In this document: positions 1 to 29,438 of the stretch, one piece after another
Layout of the letters: each line of letters begins with the position of its first letter
Position numbering within the stretch: the first letter of the stretch is position 1
DNA from: Streptomyces sp. Je 1-332
GTDB taxonomy: Bacteria > Actinomycetota > Actinomycetes > Streptomycetales > Streptomycetaceae
Direction: 5' to 3'
Assembly: GCF_040730185.1 (NCBI RefSeq)
Contig: NZ_CP160402.1
Coordinates: 2,976,001 to 3,040,000, forward strand
DNA: 64,000 bases
Position numbers and translations under genes: made by a program
The notes under the pieces: generated by a model
What the model saw: the letters and a program-made list of their open reading frames with translations, nothing else
Databases searched by the model: none
Told to the model about the DNA's origin: nothing

Positions 1-18169
<18,169 letters not shown>

Positions 18170-18173
<4 letters not shown>

Positions 18174-21100
18174 TTCTGGCCCTCTTCTTCCTCGAACGCG
18201 TCGAAACCGTCGAACTCGTCGAACTCGTCGTCACTGAACTCGTCTTCGAATGCCTCGATCTCGTCCTGCGTGATCGAGGCAAGGGACACGTCGGAGGGGG
18301 TGAGGCCTCCGGCGTCGGGGCGCTCGGCGTGGGTCACGAGCGCTTCGAGGGCCTGGAACCACAGGGCGGCGAGTTCGCGTACTCCGCTCTCGTCGAGGAT
18401 TCCGTCGGCCCAGGTCCAGAACGCCACCAGCTGTGCGCCGTCGGGTCCGTCCTGGGTGCGGGCGTTGAGCTCCAGCGGGTGGGCCAGCGGCAGGTGCGCG
18501 GGGTCGCCCCCGACGCCGTCGATGCCGGTGAGCGGGGTCCAGTCGGCGGCCCGGCCGCTGTCGGCGGCGTTGAATCGGCCGAGGTAGTTGAACGCGACCT
18601 GGGGCGAGGGGAGTTCGTCGAAGCCCGGTGCCGTCTGCGGGTTGAGGTAGCGGACCAGGCCGTAGCCCATGCCCTTGTCGGGCACCGACCGCAGCTGTTC
18701 CTTGACCCGCTTGACCGCTTCACCGGCCGCGGGGCCGCCCGCGAAGGCGCCGGCGAGATCCGCGCCGCCCACGTCCAGACGTACGGGGTAGAGGTTGGTG
18801 AACCAGCCCACCGTCCGCGACAGGTCCGCGCCCTCGACGACCTGTTCCTCACGGCCGTGACCCTCCAGGTCCAGCAGCAGTCCGCTGCCGCTCCCCCGCC
18901 ACCGTGTCCAGGCGAGTGTGAACGCGGCGAGGAGCACGTCGTTCACCTCGGCGTTGAACACCGAGGGAACCCGCGTCAGGACCGCCTCCGTCACCGGCAC
19001 CGGCAGCGTCACCGTGGCCTGCCCCGCCGTGCCGTACGTGTCCCGGGCGGGGTCGAGCGGACGGTTGCCCAGGGTGGGTTCGGCGTCGCCGAGGACGCTC
19101 TGCCACCAGGCGGTGTCGGCCGCCCAGGCCGGCTTGACAGCTTCCTCCGTCAGGCGCTGGGACCAGCGGCGCAGCGAGGTGCCCACCGGCTGCAGCTCGG
19201 GCGTGCGGCCCGCGGCGAGCGCCTCGTAGGCCTCCGCCAGGTCGGGGACGAGGATCCGCCAGGACACGCCGTCGACCACCAGGTGGTGGATGACGACGAG
19301 CAGTACGCCGGGGTCGTCGGCGCCCCGGTCGAACCACACGGCCTCGGTGAGCGCACCCGCCGCCAGGTCGAGTCGGTCACGGGCGCGCTCGCCCTCCTCG
19401 CGTACGAGGGCGTCGAACCCGGCGCGGTCGAGTCCCTCCGCGGGCACCCGGCGCACGTGGGACGCGGCGTCCACCGTGCCCGGTTCGCGGATCTCAAGGC
19501 GCCACTCGGGCGCCGGCGTCAGCCGCGCCCGCAGCGCGTCGTGGTGGTCGAGCAGGGCCCGCACGGCTCCGGTCAGCGTGTCGACGTCCAGGTCGGCGGG
19601 GACTCGCAGGAGGGCGGACATGTTGAATCCGTCGAGGTCGTCGCTGCGCCGGGTCAGCCAGTGCTTGATCGGGGTGAGCGGTGCGTCACCGATGCCCGCG
19701 CCCGGCTCCTCCACGGTCGCCCCCGTCGTCTCCTGGACGACGTCGGCGAGCGCGGCCACCGTGCGGTGCTCGAAGATGTCCCGCACGGACAGTTCGAGTC
19801 CGGCCCTGCGGGCGCTGCTGACCAGCTGGATCGACATGATGCTGTCGCCGCCGAGGTCGAAGAACCCGTCGTCGATGCCGACGTCGGTGACGCCGAGTAC
19901 CGCCGCGAACAGGTCGCACAGGACCTTCTCGCGCTCGGTGCGCGGGCCCGCGCCCGATGCCCCGCTGAGCACTTCGGGGGCGGGGAGCGCGCGCCGGTCC
20001 AGCTTGCCGTTGGGGGTGAGCGGCAGTTCGTCGAGGACCATGACGGCCGACGGGACCATGTAGTGCGGCAGGTGCTGTTCGAGGTGGCCGCGCAGGGTGC
20101 GGGCGAGGTCGGTGTCCGTGGACGCGGCCGTCGGTCCCTCGGGGACCACGTACGCGACGAGGCGTGCGGGGCCCGAGGTGTCCTCGCGGGTGAGGACGGC
20201 GGCCGTACCGACGGCCGGGTGGTCCTCCAGGACGGCCTCGACCTCGCCTGGCTCCACGCGGAAGCCGCCGATCTTCACCTGGTTGTCGGCGCGGCCGAGG
20301 AACTCCAGCTCGCCCGCCCGGTGCCAGCGCACGATGTCGCCGGTGCGGTAGATCCTGCTGCCCGGCGTCCCGAACGGGGAGGCGACGAAGCGCTCCGCGG
20401 TGCGGTCCGGGCGGCCGAGGTAGCCGCGGGCCAGCTGGGCGCCGCCGATGTAGAGCTCGCCGCGGACCCCGGCGGCCACCGGCCGGAGCAGGTCGTCGAG
20501 GACGTACACGGAGGCGTTCCACAGGGGTTGGCCGATGGACGCGGACGAGGGCCACTCGTCGATGTCGTCGGGCAGGGTGGCGGTGGTGACGGCGTGGGTC
20601 TCGGCGGGGCCGTAGATGTTGTGCGCCATCCGCCGCCAGCCGCCCGAGCAGAAGTCGCGCAGCTCGGTGCTGAGCCGGAACTGCTCGCCGCCCTGGAAGA
20701 TGTCGGTGAGCGAGTCGAGCGGGTCGCCCCGGTCGGCGGCGGCCGCGAGGACCGCGTCTATCACCAGGGTGGGTGCGAACAGCTCGTTGACTCCGTAGCG
20801 GGTGATCCAGGCGGCCAGTTCGTAGGCGTCGCGCCGCACCTGGTCGTCGGGGATGACCAGGGTCTTGCCGACGACCAGGGCCTGCAGGATCTCCTGCACC
20901 GCGAAGTCGAAGGACACGGCGAGGAACTGCGCGGTGCGGGTGCCCACGCCGCCGCAGTAGGTCCCGGTGTGCCAGGCGAGGAGGTTGACGAGCGAACTCA
21001 TCGGCATCGTGACGCCCTTGGGCGTGCCCGTGGAGCCCGAGGTGTAGACGACGTACGCGGGGTGGCGCGGGTCGAGGGGGCGGGTCCGGTCCGCGTCGGT

Positions 21101-24100
21101 CAGGTCGGTGTCCGCGGCCGCGGCGAGCTCGGCGGCCGTGGCCGGGTCGTCGAGGACCGCCCAGGTGGTGTCGGCCTCGCCGAGCAGCGGCCGGGTGGCG
21201 CTGTCGGTCACGACGGCGCGGGGCGCGCAGTCGTCGAGGATGGCGCGCAGCCGCTGCTCGGGCGCGGAGGTGTCCAGGGTGAGGTAGGCGGCGCCGGTCT
21301 TGAGCACGGCGACCAGGGCGACCACAAGGTCGGGCGAGCGGGGCAGCCCGATGGCCACGACGTCCTCACCGCCGATGCCGGCGGCCACCAGGTGGCGGGC
21401 CAGGCGGTTGGCGCGGGCGTTGAGTTCGCCGTACGAGAGGCTGACGTCCTCGGCGATCAGGGCGGTCGCCTTCGGCACCTCGGCGACCTGCTGCTCGAAG
21501 AGCACCGGCACCGGCCGCGTCGGCACCTCGTGCGCGGTGTCGTTCCACTCGGTCAGGATGCGGTGGCGCTCGTCGGGCCCCAGCACGTCGATGCCGCCGA
21601 TGCGCTGTGCGGGGTCGGCGGCCACGCACCGCAGGATCCGCGACAGGCGGTCGGCGAACTCGCGCGCCGTCTGGCAGTCGAACAGGTCGCTGTTGTACTC
21701 GACGGCGCCGTGCAGGCCCGTGGGCTCGCCGTCCGGGCCGTACGTCTCGTCGAAGAAGAACGCCAGGTCGAACTTGGCGCGGCCGGTCTCCGGCGCGCTG
21801 ACGTCGACGGTCAGACCGGGGAGGCGCAGTACGTCGAGCGCGTCCTGGTTCTTGTCGAAGCCGAGGAGCACCTGGAAGAGCGGGTGCCTGGCCAGCGAGC
21901 GGGCGGGGCTGAGCACCTCCACGAGCCGCTCGAAGGGCACGTCCTGGTGGGCGTAGGCGCCGAGGTTCGTCTCGCGGACGCGGGCCACCAGGTCGGCGAA
22001 GGCCGGGTCGCCGGAGGTGTCGGTGCGCAGCACCAGCGTGTTCACGAAGAACCCGACGAGGTCCTCCACGGCCGCGTCGGTGCGGCCCGCCACGGGGCTG
22101 CCGATGGGTACGTCCGTGCCGGCGCCGAGGCGGGTGAGCAGGGTCGCCACGGCGGCCTGGACGACCATGAAGAGGCTGGAGCGGGTCTCGCGGGCCAGCG
22201 CTGCCAGGCCCGTGTGCAGGTCGGCGGGGATCTCGAAGGGGACGCGGCCGCCCTGGTAGGACTGCCGGGGCGGGCGTGGCCTGTCGACCGGGAGTTCCAG
22301 CTCCTCCGGGAGCCCGGCGAGCGCCTCCTTCCAGTAGGTGACCTGGCGGGTCAGCTCGCTGTCGGGGTCGTTCTCGGAGCCGAGGATCTCGCGCTGCCAC
22401 AGCGTGTAGTCGGCGTACTGGACCGGCAGCGGCTCCCAGGCGGGAGCGGACTCCTCGATGCGTGCCGCGTAGGCGACCGAGACGTCCCGGGCCAGCGGGC
22501 CCATCGACCAGCCGTCGCCCGCGATGTGGTGCACCACGAGCACAAGCACCTGCCGGCCGTCGTGCGCGCTGAACAGCCATGCCTTGACCGGCAGTTCGGT
22601 GGTGAGGTCGAACTCGTGGGACGCCGCCGCGAGCACCTGGCCGTCGAGCGCGTCGGGTGCGACCGTGACCTCGACGAGCTCGGGCCGGGCCTGGGCGGGT
22701 GGCAGGATGATCTGCCGCGCGCCTTCGGAGTCCTCGGTGAACAGGGTGCGCAGGCTCTCGTGCCGCTCGACGACGTCGGCGAGCGCCCGGCGCAGCGCGG
22801 CGCGGTCCACGGTGCCGGTGAGCCGCAGCTCCACCGGGATGTTGTAGGTGGCGCTCGGGCCCTCCAGGTGGTTGATGAACCACAGCCGCCGCTGGGCGTA
22901 CGAGAGCGGGATCCGCGGCGGCCTGGTCACGGGCACGACCGGTGGCCGGGCGCCGGAGGCCTCGTCGAGCACGGCCACGACACCGGCGACCGTGGGGTTC
23001 TCGAAGAGCCTGCGGATGGAGATCTCCGCGCCGAGCACCGAACGGATGCGGCTGAGCAGCCGCACGGCGGACAGCGAGTGGCCGCCGCGGTCGAAGAAGC
23101 TGTCGTCGATGCCCACGGAGGGCACCCCGAGCATCTCGGCGAAGATCGTGCACAGGATCTGTTCACGGGGGCTGCGCGGGGCGCGGGACCGCGCCGGCGC
23201 GACCGTCGTCCCGTGGTCCTCGTCGCCCGCGGCGATCCGGAGTTCGCCGTGCCGTGACCAGTGGCCCACGTGGTCCGTGCGGTACATCGGGCCGCCGCCC
23301 TCGAACGGGCACGGCACCCAACGGGCCGGGTCGGCGGCGAGGTCCTCGCCGCCCGCGACGTACACCTGTCCCGGTACGCCGGGGGCGACCGGGCGCAGCC
23401 CATCGTCGAGCACGTAGATCCTGGTGGCCCGCACCTCGTCGGGCAGGCCGAGCCGGGCGAGGGCGGCCGCGGCCCCCTCCCGGGCGAGGTCGCTCCACGT
23501 GCCGAGGACCATGGCGCGCTCGGCCTCGTCGAGGAGTTCGACGTCCGACAGCGTGCGGTCGGCGCTCTCGGCCATGCACGCGAGGAGACGCAGATAGCGC
23601 CCGGCGGTGGCACGCGCGGTGTCCTGGTCGAAGAGACCGGCGTTGAACTCCAGGGCGGCGGCGATGCCCGCGGGCCGCCCCAGCGCGTCGAACCGCTCGG
23701 TCAGTTCGAAGTTGAGGTCGAACTTGGCGTCCCCGACTTCCGACATCTCCAACGCCGCGTCGAGACCGGGAAGTTGGGCGACCTCGGCGAGGGTGGCACG
23801 CGGGTCGGTGTTGTGCAGGGTCAGACAGACCTGGAAGAGGGGGTGGCGGGAGAGGGAGCGCTCGGGGTTGACGGCCTCCACGAGCCGCTCGAAGGGCAGG
23901 TCCTGATGCGCGTACGCGGCAAGACCCCGCTCGCGCACCCGCCCGATCAGCTCGGTGAACGTCGGATCGCCGGAGGCGTCGGTGCGCAGCACCAGCGTGT
24001 TGGCGAAGAACCCGACCAGCTCCTCCACCGCCGCGTCCGTACGGCCCGCGACGGGCGTCCCGATGGGAATGTCGTGCCCTGCGCCCAGCCTGCTCAACAA

Positions 24101-27100
24101 CCCCGCGAGTCCGGCCTGGAGCACCATGAACAGACTGGAGCGGGTACGCCCCGCCAGCGCCCCGAGGGCCTGGTGCAGCCCGGCGGGGATGGCGAACTCG
24201 GTCCGCCCGCCACGCTCCCCGCTCTCCTCGCCGCGCGGCCGGTCGAAGGGCAGCGCGAGCTCGTCCGGGAGCCCCGCCAACGCGCCCTGCCAGTAGTCCA
24301 GTTGCCGTGCGATCTCGCTCTCGGGGTCGGTCTCGGAGCCGAGGACTTCGCGCTGCCAGATGCTGTAGTCGGCGTACTGGACGGGCAGCGGAACCCAATC
24401 GGGAACGGTCCGCTTGACGCGCGCCGCGTACGCCTGGGCCAGGTCGCGCGCCAGCGGACGCATGGACCAGCCGTCCCCCGCGATGTGGTGCAGCAGCAAC
24501 AGAAGCACGTGCTCCTCGTCGCCCAGCGCGAACAACGTGACGCGCAGGGGCAGTTCGGTGGTGAGCTCGAAGACGTGCCGGGCGCCGGCGGCCAGCTCGG
24601 CGGCGAGTTCGTCCTCCCGCACCGCCCGCACGGGCAGCTCGACCCCGGCGGACTCCGGAGCCAGGATCACCTGCCGGAAGCCTTCGTCATCCTCGGCGAA
24701 GAGGGTGCGCAGGCTCTCGTGCCGTCCGACGACGTCCGTCAGCGCCTGGTGCAGCGCGGCACGGTCGAGCGGTCCGGTCAGGCGGAGGGCGCCGGGGGCG
24801 TTGTAGGCGGTGCTGTCCTCGTCCAGGAGGTCGAGGAAGCGGAGGCGTTGCTGGGCGTAGGAGAGGGGGATGCGGTCGGGGCGGGGCCCGGCGGTGATCC
24901 CGCGGCGGGCTCCGGCCAGGCCGCCGTCCAGTGCCTTGGAGATGCCGGCGACGGTGGGGGTCTCGAAGAGCTGCCGGATGGGCAGCTCGGCGCCGAGCAC
25001 CGTACGGATACGGCTGACCAGACGGGTGGCGAGCAGCGAGTGACCGCCGAGACGGAAGAAGTCGTCGTCGATCCCTACGGTGTCGATGCGGAGCAACTCG
25101 GCGAAGAGCCCGCAGAGGATCTCCTCGCGGGGCGAGCGGGGCGAGCGGTGCTCGCTGGATTCGGTCCCGTATTCGGGGGCGGGCAGGGCTCGGCGGTCCA
25201 GCTTGCCGTTGGTGGTCAGCGGCAGGGCTTCGAGGGTGAGGAAGGCGGACGGGACCATGTAGTCGGGGAGCTGGGCGGCGGCGTGCTCGCGCAGGGCCTC
25301 GACGGGGAGGGCCTCCTGGCCGGCGTCGGGCACGAGGTAGGCGACCAGGCGCTGGTCACCGGGCTGGTCCTCACGGACGATGACGGCCGCCTGGGCGATG
25401 GCCGGCAGGGCCGTCAACACGGCCTGGATCTCGCCGAGTTCGATACGGAAACCGCGCAGCTTGACCTGATCGTCCACACGGCCCGCGTAGACCAACTGGC
25501 CGTCGGCGTTCCAGCGGGCCAAGTCACCCGTGCGATACATCCGAGACCCGGACGGACCGTAGGGATCGGCGGTGAAGCGTTCGGCCGTCAGGTCGGGACG
25601 CTGCCAGTAACCGCGAGCCAGGACGGCGCCCGCGATATACAGCTCGCCTGCCACGCCGACCGGGACCGGCTTCAGCCTCGCGTCCAGGACGTAGGCGCGG
25701 GTGTTCCAGAACGGGCGGCCGATCGGCACCGCACCCGCAGCGACCTCCTGCTCCGGCTCGATACGGAAGTCGGTGCAGTTGACCGTCGCCTCCGTCGGGC
25801 CATACGCGTTCACGACCGTCACACCCGGGTGCGCCGCACGCCACGCAGCAAGTGCCTCGCTGTTCAGGGCCTCACCACCGGTGATCAGCGTTCCCGAAGG
25901 CGAGACCTCCCCCGGAAGCGCCTCCAGCAAAGCCAGATGCGAGGGCGTCACCTTCATGAACGAAGGCCGACCCGCCTGCGCGGCCTGCTCATCCAGCTCG
26001 GCCAGCACCACACGCCCGCCGGACACCAACGGCGAGTACAAAGCCGTCACCGTCAGATCGAAAGCCACCGACGAATGCAGCAGAGCCGACCCAGCAGCAT
26101 CCCCATACACCTCACGCGCCCGCTCCAGGTAATGACCCACCGACGCGTGCTCGACCACCACACCCTTCGGACGCCCCGTCGAACCCGACGTATAGATCAC
26201 ATACACCGGGTGACGCAGCTCCAACGGCACCACACGATCCACGTCCGTCACCGGCGCATCCGAGAAGCTCTCGGCCCCGGCCAGGACAGCCGCATCATCG
26301 ATGACCAGCACCGGATCCGCATCCGCCAAGATGTGCGCGATCCGCTCCGCCGGATACTCCGGATCAACCGGCACATACGCACCACCGGCCTTCACCACAC
26401 CCAGCAACGCCACCACCAGATCCACCGACCGGGCCAGCTTCACACCCACAAACCGCTCAGCGCCCACACCCTGCGACACCAGCCACCGCGCCACCCGGTT
26501 CGACCGTGCGTCCAACTCCCTATACGTCAGGGAGACATCACCAGCAACAACAGCAACCGCATCCGGAGACTTCGCAGCCTGCTCCCCGAACAGCCCTGGC
26601 AACGACACACCCCGAACACCCCGGACAATGCCGTTCCACTCCACCAACAACCGCTCACGCTCAACGGCCTCAAGGATCTCCAACTCCCCGACAGCGAGCA
26701 GCGGATCCGCAGCCACCGCCTCAAGCAGCCGGACCAGGCGATCCTGGTGGGCGGCGAGGTCACGCTCGTCGTACAGCTCGGGGTCGGCGTCGAACTCGAC
26801 ACGGAGGCCCGCGTGGGAGTCGGCCGTGCCATAGAAGTTGACCTTCAGGTCGTTCACCGGGCCCGTGGACAGCGGGTGGGCGACCGAGGGGCTGTCGCCG
26901 AAGCGGGGCTCGTTGGCGAAGGCCATGACGTTGACCGTCGGGCCGAGGCGGGCCTGGCGGCCGCCGGACAGGCCGAGTTCCTGGACGAGTTGCTCGCCGC
27001 GGAACCGCTGGTGGCGCAGTACGTCGGCCAACGCACGGGAGACCTGGGCGGTGAGGTCCGAGAACGACATGTCCCCGGTCGGCGTGACCCGGATGGGCAG

Positions 27101-28027
27101 GACGTTGACCATCGCGCTGGGGGTGGCGATCGAGGCACGGCCCGTGCGGCCCGCGAGGGGCAACGCGAAGGTGAAGTCGGTCCGGCCCGTCATCCGGTGG
27201 AAGAACGCGGCGGTGGCGGCCATGGCGAGGGCGGGCCACTGCGCGTCGAGCCGCTCGGCCAGGCCGGTGAGGCCGCGTACCAGCGCCGGAGGCAGGGTGA
27301 TCACGCGGCGCAACCGGCTGTGGGTACTGCCTGCCTGACGCCCCGCCAGCGACAGCGGGTCCGGCAGGTCGGCGAAGGCCGCGAGCCAGTGGGTGCGGTC
27401 CCGGCCGTGGCGGCGCGACGAAGGGTAGGCGGCCTCGTCGGCGACGACCTCGTCGAGGGTGGCGAAGCTGGTCGTCCGGGGCTGCTCACCGGCGAGGAGC
27501 GCGGTGTAGATGGCGGCGACGCGGGCCGCGTACACGGAGTGGCCGAAGCCGTCCAGGACCGCGTGGTGGTAGCGGTGGAAGTAGAAGGACCGGTCGTCGG
27601 CCAGGGTCAGCAGCGTCTGGGCGCTCAGCGGTGCGCGGGAGAGGTCGAAGGGCTCCGCCATCTGCTCGCGCATCCACGCGTGGGCCGCCTTCTCCGGCTC
27701 CGCCTCGTCCCGCAGGTCGACCAGGCGCAGCGGCCAGGGGTCGAGCGGCTCGACGACCTGCCAGAGACCTCCTTCGCTCCCCTCGCCCTCGTTGCCCGCG
27801 GCGCCCCCGTCACCGTCGCCGTCCTCCGAGAAGTACGACCGCAGCGCCTCCGTCTCCTCGACGGCGCGCCGCACAGCGCGGTCGAGGGTGCCCACGTCGA
27901 CGGGACCGCTGATCTCGTAGTAGCCGCCGCAGTTGTAGAGAGGGCTGTCCGGCTGAAGTTGCTGGGCGACCCAGATGCCCAGTTGGGCGGCGGCGACCGG
28001 TCGACGGACCATACGGACGTCGGACAT
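18170..28027 (-). CDS. Three-module NRPS with starter C domain: Cs-A-T, C-(truncated A)-T, C-A-T-E
   Basis: First NRPS of the line, 3,285 aa. Domains: starter C (1-445, HHAVLDG) that should join the fatty acyl group from the free ACP; A1 (463-956) with YTSGSTG near 611; T1 (Ser997); C2 (HHIAGDG near 1181); an A remnant (1510-1612); T2 (Ser1651); C3 (HHIAGDG near 1835); A3 (2160-2680); T3 with GGDS (Ser2729); E domain (2780-3210) with HHLVVDG, EGHGRE and VGWFTNLYP motifs. My A1 code is DLTKIGAVN (Asp) and A3 is DFQLFGIAV, close to known pipecolate codes. Expected product: acyl-Asp-X-D-Pip, with X loaded in trans because module 2 has no working A domain. The C-terminal 30 residues are very acidic (DE/F-rich) and probably form a docking tail for the next NRPS. 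A GAGAGGA-like ribosome site precedes the ATG. Confidence 0.93.
23190..23500 (-). other. Degenerate adenylation domain of module 2
   Basis: Between C2 and T2 of the first NRPS only about 100 residues remain where a roughly 500-residue A domain is expected. What survives matches the A6 region ([17 protein letters not shown]) and an altered A7 ([10 protein letters not shown], normally YRTGD). The ATP-binding loop, the A4/A5 pocket and the A10 lysine are absent. The reading frame is intact and T2 keeps its phosphopantetheine Ser1651, so this looks like a fixed deletion in a module loaded in trans, not a broken gene. Confidence 0.9.
24843..26726 (-). repeat. Asp A-T cassette, copy 1 (module 1)
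   Basis: About 1.9 kb from the start of the A domain through the T domain into the start of the next C domain. It is nearly identical to 5491-7374, with about a dozen scattered differences by eye, and similar to 11818-13640. The match stops abruptly on both sides. The A-domain core uses many T-ending codons (GCT, GTT, GGT, GAT) that are rare in the flanking C domains. Confidence 0.88.
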
Positions 28028-28151
28028 GGGAATGCGGTCCTCTCTCGGTGCGGCTCTCGGTTCTGCGGGGTGACGAAACGCGGCGGCGTGTCCGCGGCCG
28101 GCGGCCGGGCGTCGTGGCGGTCAGGCGAGTGGCGGTCAGGCGACGTGGCGG

Positions 28152-28433
28152 TCAGGCGTTCTGGGCGAGTTCCTCGACCAGGGCCTTGCTGAGTCCGTCG
28201 ATGGTCGGGTTGTGCCACATGACGGTGGGGTCGAGGGAGATGTCGAGGTGGTCCTCCAGCTCGGCGGCGACCGCGAGGACGTACAGGGAGTCGAGTCCGT
28301 AGTCGGTGAGCGGCACGCTCGTGTCGATGGTGTCGGGGGTCCGCTCCAGGTGGGTGGCGATGCAGTCGGTCAGCCAGAGGCTGAGGCCCTCGGCGGTGTG
28401 CTCGGTGGGCTGCTCGACGCCGGTTTCCGGCAT
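28152..28433 (-). CDS. Free acyl carrier protein for lipid initiation
   Basis: Stand-alone carrier protein of 93 aa. The phosphopantetheine site is in YGLDSLYVL, with the Ser in the usual DSL setting, followed by the second and third helices of the ACP fold. It should receive the activated fatty acid from the acyl-AMP ligase encoded upstream and hand it to the starter C domain of the NRPS encoded just downstream (124 nt away). An AAGGAG ribosome site lies 8 nt before the ATG. Paired FAAL and ACP genes ahead of the first NRPS are the standard lipoinitiation set of daptomycin- and friulimicin-type lipopeptides. Confidence 0.92.
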   Translation of the reverse strand: MPETGVEQPTEHTAEGLSLWLTDCIATHLERTPDTIDTSVPLTDYGLDSLYVLAVAAELEDHLDISLDPTVMWHNPTIDGLSKALVEELAQNA

Positions 28434-28496
28434 GGGGGTGCTCCTTCGAGGCGTTTCGGTTTCAGGTGGTCTGCTGTGAAGCGGGTGAAGCGGAGT

Positions 28497-29438
28497 TCAG
28501 GGGCGGCCTGCGAACGGCCGGTCGGGAAGCTGACGTGCGGTGAGGCCGAAGGACCGGGAGGTCTCGTACCGGCAGGTCAGCTCCGCGTACAGGCGCTCCT
28601 CGACCGTGCCCGACGGCTGCGTGACGCGCCGCGCGGGCGCCGTGACGGCGCGACCGGGAGCGGCGTCGAGGAGCTCCGGGTCGGTGAGCTCCGCGACGGT
28701 GGGTGCGGCCAGGAAGGCGTCGAGGTCGACCGCCTCCGCCAGAGAGGCCGCTCCCTCGGCCTCTCCCGCACCGGCACCGGCACCGGCGCCGGCACCGGCG
28801 CCCACGCCCGCTGCCGTGTCCGGCGCGAAGAGCACCCGTTGGGTCTGGGCCAACAGCACCTGGAACACGGCCTGTTCGCCCTCTCTGATGTAGAAGCGCG
28901 AGCCCATCACCACGGACAGCCGGTCCATCGCACCCTGCAGGACGCGCGGCCCGAGGCTGCTCGCCGGCCGTGGGTCTTTGCCGCGCACGGCAAGGGTCGT
29001 GAGGGTGTCGCACAGGAGAAGGTCGGCGTAGGCACCGGCGAGCATGGAGCGGAGGTAGCGGATGTCGATGGCCGCGGCGCCGTAGAGACGGCGTGCGCGC
29101 AGGTGGCGCACGGTGATGCGGAGCGCGGAGTCCAGGGCCCCGGCCGCCGCGCCGATACGCACCGCGCCGGCGGTCTCCCCGGTCACGGGGCAGTCGGCGG
29201 CGACCAGGGGAGACCTGCGGCTCAGGGCGCGCAGGGCGTGCAGCAGTTCCTCGGAGCCGCGGTGTCCGACGGCGAGGCCGGTGTCGGCGAGGAGCGCGGC
29301 GCCCTCCGGGAGCGGCCGTCCGGCCTCGCTCGCGGCGAGGACGGCGCCGAAGCCGAGGGGGTTCGTCGCGTCGTAGGGGTCGCCGAGGCGTTCCTCGACG
29401 GTGTCGGCGAGGCCGGTGGCCGCGGTGGCCGTGGTCAT
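28497..29438 (-). CDS. Short acyl-CoA dehydrogenase-like protein
   Basis: Protein of 313 aa, shorter than the usual 380 or so of the acyl-CoA dehydrogenase family. The recognisable part is the C-terminal helical bundle (residues 85-190, RRLYGAAAIDIRYLRSMLAGAYADLLL-like pattern); a normal N-terminal helical domain and beta domain are not clear. Residues near 225-237 form a (GA)n linker encoded by a 6-nt repeat. ATGA overlap with the larger dehydrogenase encoded upstream suggests coupled translation and perhaps a heteromeric enzyme. Likely role: unsaturation of the carrier-bound or CoA-bound acyl chain with its partner. Whether it is catalytic alone is uncertain. Confidence 0.75.
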   Translation of the reverse strand: MTTATAATGLADTVEERLGDPYDATNPLGFGAVLAASEAGRPLPEGAALLADTGLAVGHRGSEELLHALRALSRRSPLVAADCPVTGETAGAVRIGAAAGALDSALRITVRHLRARRLYGAAAIDIRYLRSMLAGAYADLLLCDTLTTLAVRGKDPRPASSLGPRVLQGAMDRLSVVMGSRFYIREGEQAVFQVLLAQTQRVLFAPDTAAGVGAGAGAGAGAGAGEAEGAASLAEAVDLDAFLAAPTVAELTDPELLDAAPGRAVTAPARRVTQPSGTVEERLYAELTCRYETSRSFGLTARQLPDRPFAGRP

